From an uncultured Clostridia bacterium (GTDB taxonomy: Bacteria > Bacillota > Clostridia > UMGS1883), in the NCBI GenBank assembly GCA_934476455.1, contig CAKSNY010000021.1, positions 1 to 47,988 on the forward strand: a stretch of 47,988 nucleotides of DNA, in the 5' to 3' direction. A program made the translations under genes and the position numbers. The notes below the pieces were generated by a model, which ran no database searches, had not been told where the DNA came from, and was given only the letters and a program-made list of their open reading frames with translations. Of the stretch, positions 42,514-47,988 are shown in pieces (the first letter of the stretch is position 1; every line of letters begins with the position of its first letter).

Positions 42514-43503
42514 ATGAAAAAACTGTACGGACTTAATTATATTCGTGCAATAAGCGCAATTATGGTTGTACTGTATCATTATACAACAAGATACTGCGAC
42601 ATTATGTATAATGCGGGTTATGAAAATTCGCACAGAGGGCTGTGGTGGGGTTGCTGGGCGGTTTCTGCATTCTTCATGTTAAGCGGGTTTTTAACGGTTT
42701 ATAACATTGAAACGTGTGACGGAGCAAGGGAATTTGTGCTTAAACGCGTGAGTCGGCTTTATCCGGCTTATTGGGCAGCAATAATTATTACAACGGCAGT
42801 GACCTATGCTTTCGGGATGATGACCGTAAGCATAGGCGCTGCAGTGTTTAATTTTTCGATGCTGCAAGGCTTTTTTAATGTTGCTGCCGTTGACGGTGCT
42901 TATTGGACGCTTAGATATGAACTTCAGTTCTACATAATGATTGCCGTAATATTGCTTTTTAAAAAGGTTTGCTACATAGAAAAATTTACAGCCCTGTGGG
43001 CATTAGTGAGTCTTGGGATAAATGCCGCTCTTTTGTCTTTTGGCGATGACAGTGTTATAATAAAGCTTTTACGGTATGTGGTTATGAGTGATCAGTCAGT
43101 TTATTTTATTATTGGAATATCGCTGTGTATGCTATTAAAGAACTCGCGCAATGTCTATGCTTATATAAGCATAGTGATAGCACAGCTATCACTAACTGTC
43201 TTTCAGCATAATGCCCGCACATTGTTTGTGCTTTTGGTTGCGGCACTTATATTCATATCCGCATACAGCGGATACAGATTTAAGTATGACAGAGTTCTTA
43301 ATTATATTGCGGCGATATCGTATCCGCTTTATTTAATACATCAAAAAGTAGGTTATATTATAATCAAACAAATTAACGATAGGACAGGCTCGCATTTGAT
43401 TTCTGTTTTTGCTGCTTTAACAGCGGTGCTCATATTAGCTGCTGCTATTCAACGTTTTATAGAAATTCCGGCAGGAAGAAAAATTCATAAAATATTAAAA
43501 TAA
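42514..43503 (+). CDS. Acyltransferase 3 family membrane protein
   Basis: This second acyltransferase_3 protein has about 329 residues and ten hydrophobic helices. The opening LNYIRAISAIMVVLYHYTTRY holds the conserved Arg and His of helix 1, and SAFFMLSGFLTVYN and FVLKRVSRLYPAYWAAII follow in the family order. DGAYWTLRYELQFYI matches the WSLxxExxFY block. ATG 42514 lies just after the rfbB stop; ATG 42496 would overlap rfbB and lacks a ribosome-binding site. It likely O- or N-acylates a sugar of the repeat unit. It is unlike its counterpart at 39485, so the glycan may carry two different acyl groups. Confidence 0.88.
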   Translation: MKKLYGLNYIRAISAIMVVLYHYTTRYCDIMYNAGYENSHRGLWWGCWAVSAFFMLSGFLTVYNIETCDGAREFVLKRVSRLYPAYWAAIIITTAVTYAFGMMTVSIGAAVFNFSMLQGFFNVAAVDGAYWTLRYELQFYIMIAVILLFKKVCYIEKFTALWALVSLGINAALLSFGDDSVIIKLLRYVVMSDQSVYFIIGISLCMLLKNSRNVYAYISIVIAQLSLTVFQHNARTLFVLLVAALIFISAYSGYRFKYDRVLNYIAAISYPLYLIHQKVGYIIIKQINDRTGSHLISVFAALTAVLILAAAIQRFIEIPAGRKIHKILK

Positions 43504-43542
43504 AAGTGTGGTATAAACCACAGAGGAAAAGGAGAAAGCATT

Positions 43543-44718
43543 ATGAAAATTGCAGTTGCGGGAACGGGTTATGTAGGGCTTTCTATTGCAACGTTGCTGG
43601 CACAGAAAAACAGTGTAACGGCGGTTGATATTGTGCCTGAAAAGGTTAAAATGATAAACGACAGAAAGTCGCCGATACAGGATAAGGAGATAGAAGAATA
43701 TTTAAAAACAAAAAAGCTTGATTTATTTGCCACAACGGACGCTGCCGCGGCTTATAAAGACGCAGATATTGTCGTAATATCCACGCCGACAAACTACGAC
43801 ACCAAGCTTAATTATTTCGACACAACCTCCGTTGAAAGCGTAATAGAGGCGGTAAGAGAGGTAAATCCAAACGCGTGTATGGTCATAAAATCGACCGTAC
43901 CGGTCGGCTACACGGAAAGCCTTTTGAATAAATACAAAGGCCTTAACATAATGTTTTCGCCGGAATTTCTGCGTGAGAGCAAGGCGCTTTACGATAATTT
44001 ATATCCGTCGCGCATAATTGTGGGCGCTTACGAAAATATGAAAGAGAAGGCAGAAGCTTTTGCAAAGCTTTTGATGGGCGGAGCTATAAAAAAAGATATT
44101 CCGATACTTATAATGCACCCTACGGAGGCGGAGGCGGTAAAGCTTTTTTCAAACACCTATCTTGCGCTGCGCGTGGCGTATTTTAACGAGCTTGACACAT
44201 ATGCCGAGGTACGCGGGCTTGACACAAAGCAGATAATAGAGGGCGTAGGGCTTGACCCAAGGATTGGCAGCCATTATAATAACCCATCGTTCGGCTACGG
44301 CGGCTACTGCCTGCCCAAGGACACAAAGCAGCTTCTTGCAAATTATGCCGATGTTCCCAACAATATTATTGCGGCAATTGTTTCGGCTAATACAACAAGA
44401 AAAGACTTTATAGCAGACCGCATAATTGCGAAAAATCCGCGTGTTGTGGGGGTGTATCGCCTTACGATGAAGTCAAACTCGGATAATTTCAGGGCGTCGT
44501 CCATACAAGGTGTGATGAAGCGCATTAAAGCAAAGGGTATAGAGGTTGTTGTTTATGAGCCGGCGCTTAACGAAGAACGCTTTTTCAATTCACGCGTTAT
44601 AAAATCGCTGGAGGAATTTAAGAAGGTTTCGGACGTTATAATTGCAAACAGGTATCAAGACGAAATTGCGGACGTTTTGGATAAGGTTTATACCAGAGAT
44701 TTATATTTCAGAGACTAG
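43543..44718 (+). CDS. ugd: UDP-glucose 6-dehydrogenase
   Basis: Ugd oxidises UDP-glucose to UDP-glucuronate with two NAD+. The 391-residue protein has the Rossmann start AVAGTGYVGLSIATLLAQ at 4-21, STPTNYDT, IKSTVPVGYTE, FSPEFLRESKAL, and the catalytic Cys256 in GYGGYCLPKDTKQL. The length fits the short form common in polysaccharide loci. Glucuronate supply fits the TupA-like gene and the broken glucuronyl C5-epimerase-like gene, both of which point to uronic acid in the glycan, now or in the past. A UDP-ManNAc dehydrogenase role is less likely from the motifs. Confidence 0.94.
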   Translation: MKIAVAGTGYVGLSIATLLAQKNSVTAVDIVPEKVKMINDRKSPIQDKEIEEYLKTKKLDLFATTDAAAAYKDADIVVISTPTNYDTKLNYFDTTSVESVIEAVREVNPNACMVIKSTVPVGYTESLLNKYKGLNIMFSPEFLRESKALYDNLYPSRIIVGAYENMKEKAEAFAKLLMGGAIKKDIPILIMHPTEAEAVKLFSNTYLALRVAYFNELDTYAEVRGLDTKQIIEGVGLDPRIGSHYNNPSFGYGGYCLPKDTKQLLANYADVPNNIIAAIVSANTTRKDFIADRIIAKNPRVVGVYRLTMKSNSDNFRASSIQGVMKRIKAKGIEVVVYEPALNEERFFNSRVIKSLEEFKKVSDVIIANRYQDEIADVLDKVYTRDLYFRD

Positions 44719-44729
44719 GGGGACAATAA

Positions 44730-45977
44730 ATGACCCGTGAATTTGAAAATATGCTGCGCCTTTTCGGCTGCGGGGCGCTTGGGAAAGAGCCTGCGGCAGC
44801 GTGGTGCGAAAATTTGCGCATTGTGCGCTCCCTTGCACAAAGGCAGCAGATATGGCCCGTGGTTTACAGCGCAGTTTTAAAGAAATTAAAGTCGGGCGAG
44901 GTTCTTTTGCCTGACGAAATTAAAGCATCGCTTGAAACAGAATACACATTGAGTATTGCTAAAAATTTACAGCGCACGGAATTTAACCATGCGACGCTGA
45001 AAGAGCTTTCACAGTCGGGTGTGGAGTGCTGCATCCTTAAAGGCAGCACGCTCGCAAAGCTTTACGCATTGCCGGAAACGCGTATATCGTCGGATACGGA
45101 CGCACTTATAGACCCATCGGACGAAAAAAAGGCGATGGATGTATTAAAGGGGCTGGGCTACAGTGTGGTGCTGCGCGAAAGCCGCGATTACGAAATAAAG
45201 GCAACGCATAAAGTCGGCGGGCTGTTGGAGCTGCACGTGGGGCTTATGTATAAGTCGTCGGATGATATTATTTTTGAAAATTGCATAAGCTTTAAGGAGC
45301 CGCGCATAAAAAATGAAGACGGCACATATACTCTCGGAATAAATGACGCGCTGCTTTTTACGGCAGCACATTTTATAAAGCACTTTGTAAGAAACGGCGC
45401 AGGCGTGAGGCAGATTATGGATTTGCTTTTGTATATGAAAAAATACGAAGATAAAGCGGATTGGCAAAGATTTAACACAGTTATGGAAAAGCTGCGTTAC
45501 GGCTGCCTTATAAATGCGGTAAAAAGCATAGGCGTAAGGTATTGGGGTATGGAATTTAAAGATTTTACCCCGGTTGATACGAAAATTACGGACGCACTTT
45601 TAACGGATATTGAAAACGGCGGCGTTTTCGGAAAAGATGAAAAAGACAGAATGGCTGCATATAATTTTTTTGCAAAAAAGAGGAAAAATATGACGGACGG
45701 AGAATATGAAAAGTATCGGCTGAATAATCCGGAATTACCCTTTTTAAAAAAGCTTTTTCCGGAGCCGAATTATGTAAAAAAAGTGTATCAGTGGGCAGGG
45801 AAGAACATTGTGCTTTTGATATTTGCATATATTAAGAGGTATTTTTCGGTTGCGGGAGGTCTTATATCGGGCAAAAGAAATCTGCAAAAAACGATTTACG
45901 GCGAAACACAGAAAACACCCACAGAGCAGACGAAAAAAAGGATAGAGCTTATGCAGGCTCTTGATATAATAGATTAG
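44730..45977 (+). CDS. Nucleotidyltransferase-like protein of polysaccharide loci
   Basis: The 415-residue protein resembles the uncharacterised nucleotidyltransferase family (NTP_transf_5 type) often found in capsule clusters. The core is CILKGSTLAKLYALPETRIS at 101-120 followed by SDTDALID at 121-128, with the DxD-like acidic pair, then HKVGGLLELHVGLMYKSSDD as a third strand. A helical C-terminal part has a hydrophobic stretch near 355-370 and a basic tail. The reaction is unknown; nucleotidyl transfer to a glycan or protein is a guess. It follows ugd by 11 nt and ends the polysaccharide locus proper, 10 nt before the ABC-F gene. Confidence 0.8.
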   Translation: MTREFENMLRLFGCGALGKEPAAAWCENLRIVRSLAQRQQIWPVVYSAVLKKLKSGEVLLPDEIKASLETEYTLSIAKNLQRTEFNHATLKELSQSGVECCILKGSTLAKLYALPETRISSDTDALIDPSDEKKAMDVLKGLGYSVVLRESRDYEIKATHKVGGLLELHVGLMYKSSDDIIFENCISFKEPRIKNEDGTYTLGINDALLFTAAHFIKHFVRNGAGVRQIMDLLLYMKKYEDKADWQRFNTVMEKLRYGCLINAVKSIGVRYWGMEFKDFTPVDTKITDALLTDIENGGVFGKDEKDRMAAYNFFAKKRKNMTDGEYEKYRLNNPELPFLKKLFPEPNYVKKVYQWAGKNIVLLIFAYIKRYFSVAGGLISGKRNLQKTIYGETQKTPTEQTKKRIELMQALDIID

Positions 45978-45987
45978 CGGTGAAAAA

Positions 45988-47886
45988 ATGAGCCTTATAA
46001 CCTTGCACAACGTGTCAAAAAGCTTTGGCGAACGCGTGCTGTTTGAAAATGTAAATCTAAATATAGAGCCGAATATGAAAATTGGTTTTATCGGCGAAAA
46101 CGGCGTTGGTAAAACAACGCTTTTTCGCGTTATACAGGGAATTGAGGACTGCGGCGGCAATGTAGTGCGCAGCGGCAGTTTATTGATAGGCATTATGGAG
46201 CAAACCCAGCGTGAAAGCAGCACACAGACAGCGTATGAGTATGTGTGCGAGGTTTTTTCAAGCCTTTTTAAAGCGGAGGAGGTGCTTGAAAAAATAAGAC
46301 GGATGCTTGAAACGGGCGAAGGTGATACCACCGCAAATATCAAAAGACAGGACGAACTGAACGAGCGTTATATATCGGGCGGCGGGCTTACATTCCGTGC
46401 AAGGGTGCGCAGTATGCTTATTGGGCTTGGTTTTTCGGAAAGTGAGATAAACCTGCCGTTAAATTCGCTTTCGGGCGGGCAGAAAACACGCCTTTCGCTT
46501 GCGCGAACGCTGCTTTCACAGGCAAATCTTTTGCTTTTGGACGAGCCTACAAACCATTTGGATATAGAATCGGTAAAATTTCTTGAGGACTTTTTGCGGG
46601 GATGCCAAAAGGCATTTATTGTGATAAGCCACGACAGATATTTTCTTGACCGTACAACAAATATGACAATAGAACTTGAAAATTCGCACATAACGTTTTA
46701 CAGCGGCGCATACACCGAATTTCAGAAAAAGAAAAAAGCAGAGAAAGAGGCGCGCCGCCGAAAGTACGAAAATACAATGGCGGAAATAAAGCGTATTGAA
46801 GGGATTATCGAGCAGCAGCGCCGATGGAACAGAGAACGGAATATAAAAACGGCGGAACACAAGCAAAAAAGCATTGACCGTTTAAAAGAAACGCTTGAAA
46901 TTCCGCCGGAGGAAACAGATTCAATCCGCTTTTCTTTTAAGGCGAAAAGAAGAAGCGGCAACGATGTTTTAACCGTAAACGACCTTTCAAAAAGCTACGG
47001 TGAAAAAACACTTTTTGAAAACGTCAGCTTTGATGTAAAGCGCGGTGAGAGGGTGTTTGTTCTGGGGGCAAACGGGTGCGGAAAATCTACCTTGTACAGT
47101 ATGATTAAAGAGGCACGCGGAACAAACGACAAAATTCGTTTCGGCACAAATGTGGACTGTGCATTCTTTGACCAAAGCCGCAGCGACATACAAAGCGGAA
47201 AAACCGTGGAGCAGCAGCTGTGGGATATATACCCTAAGATGGACAGAACGGAGATTAGAAATGCTCTGGCGGCGTTTTTGTTCCGCGGCGACGATGTACA
47301 AAAATGCACAGACGACCTTTCCGGCGGGGAGAAGGCGCGGCTTTCACTTCTTGAAATTATGCTTACGGGGGCAAATTTTTTGCTTTTGGACGAGCCGACA
47401 AATCACCTTGATATACGTTCAAAGGAAATGCTTGAGGAAGCGCTTTCCGATTTTGACGGAACTGTATTTATTATAAGCCATGACAGGTATCTTATAAACA
47501 AAATGGCGGACAAGCTTTTGGTATTTGAAGGCACGTCTGTTTCGGTTTACCGTATGAGCTATGATGATTATACGGAAAAAATTGCTGTAAATAAGGTCGC
47601 TCCGCAAAAAGAAAAGCAGGAGAAAAAGGAAAAGAGCGGTTATTTAATACAAAAGCAACGGCAAAGCGAACTTCGGAAAATGCAAACTGCCGTAAAGCGC
47701 GCGGAGGAAAGTATAGCGCAGTGTGAAACAGAGATAGAAGAGCTTCAGGAAAAGCTAAACAATTCCGGCAGCGATTTTGAAGAAATAGCGCGCCTAAGCA
47801 AGCTTTTGGAAGAAAAGCAGCAGGAAGAAGAAACGCTGATGAAAGAATGGGAGGAAGCAAGCTTAGCACTTGAAGCATGTCGATAA
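45988..47886 (+). CDS. ABC-F family ATPase
   Basis: ABC-F proteins are soluble twin ATPases that bind ribosomes; some relieve stalling, others protect from antibiotics. The 632-residue protein has Walker A GENGVGKT at 36-43, signature LSGGQKTRLSLARTLL, Walker B LLLLDEPTNHLDI, a linker rich in Lys, Arg and Glu of roughly 80 residues, a second Walker A GANGCGKS at 360-367, and a second LSGGEKARLSLLEIM with LLLDEPTNHLDI. A C-terminal coiled coil follows from about 540. There are no membrane segments. It resembles the YdiF/Uup-like housekeeping group rather than known resistance types. Its last three codons overlap a hairpin repeat. Confidence 0.95.
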   Translation: MSLITLHNVSKSFGERVLFENVNLNIEPNMKIGFIGENGVGKTTLFRVIQGIEDCGGNVVRSGSLLIGIMEQTQRESSTQTAYEYVCEVFSSLFKAEEVLEKIRRMLETGEGDTTANIKRQDELNERYISGGGLTFRARVRSMLIGLGFSESEINLPLNSLSGGQKTRLSLARTLLSQANLLLLDEPTNHLDIESVKFLEDFLRGCQKAFIVISHDRYFLDRTTNMTIELENSHITFYSGAYTEFQKKKKAEKEARRRKYENTMAEIKRIEGIIEQQRRWNRERNIKTAEHKQKSIDRLKETLEIPPEETDSIRFSFKAKRRSGNDVLTVNDLSKSYGEKTLFENVSFDVKRGERVFVLGANGCGKSTLYSMIKEARGTNDKIRFGTNVDCAFFDQSRSDIQSGKTVEQQLWDIYPKMDRTEIRNALAAFLFRGDDVQKCTDDLSGGEKARLSLLEIMLTGANFLLLDEPTNHLDIRSKEMLEEALSDFDGTVFIISHDRYLINKMADKLLVFEGTSVSVYRMSYDDYTEKIAVNKVAPQKEKQEKKEKSGYLIQKQRQSELRKMQTAVKRAEESIAQCETEIEELQEKLNNSGSDFEEIARLSKLLEEKQQEEETLMKEWEEASLALEACR

Positions 47887-47903
47887 AGTCGACACGCTTC
47901 AAG
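47869..47903 (+). terminator. Hairpin at the end of the ABC-F gene, stop codon in its loop
   Basis: Arms 47869-47883 and 47889-47903 pair over 15 bp with one mismatch. The TAA stop (47884-47886) lies in the 5-nt loop TAAAG. It may act in termination or mRNA end protection, but it lacks a U-tract. Confidence 0.5.
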
Positions 47904-47934
47904 CCGAAAGCTCGCAGGAATACTGACGTATTTC
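47878..47934. repeat. Dispersed palindromic repeat, right copy
   Basis: Bases 47878-47915 are the exact reverse complement of 93-130. A further small hairpin (GGAATAC with GTATTTC, 6 of 7 pairs) follows at 47917-47934. The repeat begins inside the final codons of the ABC-F gene. Confidence 0.7.
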
Positions 47935-47988
47935 AAGACCGACAACAAAGAAAAAGCTGATTTTTTACCGTTTTGGCGTGTTCGTATG

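Overview
The window looks like a chromosomal segment of a Gram-positive, probably spore-forming member of the Clostridia. The evidence is a YtxC-like sporulation gene, a GME-fold (DUF6873-like) gene common in Clostridia, a Firmicutes-style linkage of tagO, UDP-GlcNAc 2-epimerase and the ATP synthase genes, and moderate GC content. No rRNA, tRNA or CRISPR array was seen.

Region 1 (171-12508, minus strand) is a near-gapless gene train that starts from one visible promoter in front of trpS. It runs trpS, tagO, wecB/mnaA, atpZ, atpI, the eight F1Fo genes atpB-E-F-H-A-G-D-C, and a one-TM protein of unknown function. A hairpin at 1613-1640 follows, then a GME-fold protein and YtxC. The c-subunit carries the full set of residues known to bind Na+ in the Ilyobacter enzyme, so a Na+-driven ATP synthase is predicted.

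Region 2 (12557-14970, minus strand) holds a 333-bp non-coding inverted-repeat element and a clan GH-A glycoside hydrolase whose stop codon lies inside the element's end. Divergent promoters at 14994-15022 and 15095-15122 separate this region from region 3.

Region 3 (15196-45977, plus strand) is a surface-polysaccharide locus of about 30 kb. Host-like ends frame a more AT-rich mosaic centre. The 5' end has a DegT aminotransferase, Ddl, and the initiating sugar-phosphate transferase. The 3' end has RfbA, RfbB, an acyltransferase, UDP-glucose dehydrogenase and a nucleotidyltransferase-like protein. The centre holds CapE and CapF for UDP-FucNAc-type sugars, glycosyltransferases, a Wzy-like polymerase and a Wzx-like flippase. 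It also holds a run of aminotransferase, ATP-grasp ligase, RraA-like protein, GNAT, sugar-transfer ATP-grasp, opine-dehydrogenase-like enzyme and TupA-like ATP-grasp. I read this run as a module that builds an amino-acid or opine-type substituent and attaches it to the polysaccharide. That is the most novel-looking content here.

The centre is also scarred. CapF has TGA in place of the conserved Trp codon of its cupin HWHN motif. A glucuronyl C5-epimerase-like gene is decayed. A GT2 5' end is fused to a broken second polymerase, and another GT2 stub sits at 29138. The TupA-like gene is split exactly at an A AAA AAA slippery heptamer. These marks point to module swapping and decay, or in the TupA case possibly to recoding.

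Region 4 (45988-47886) is an ABC-F ATPase. A 38-bp structured repeat at its 3' end recurs in inverted orientation at 93-130, so the two copies bracket the window.
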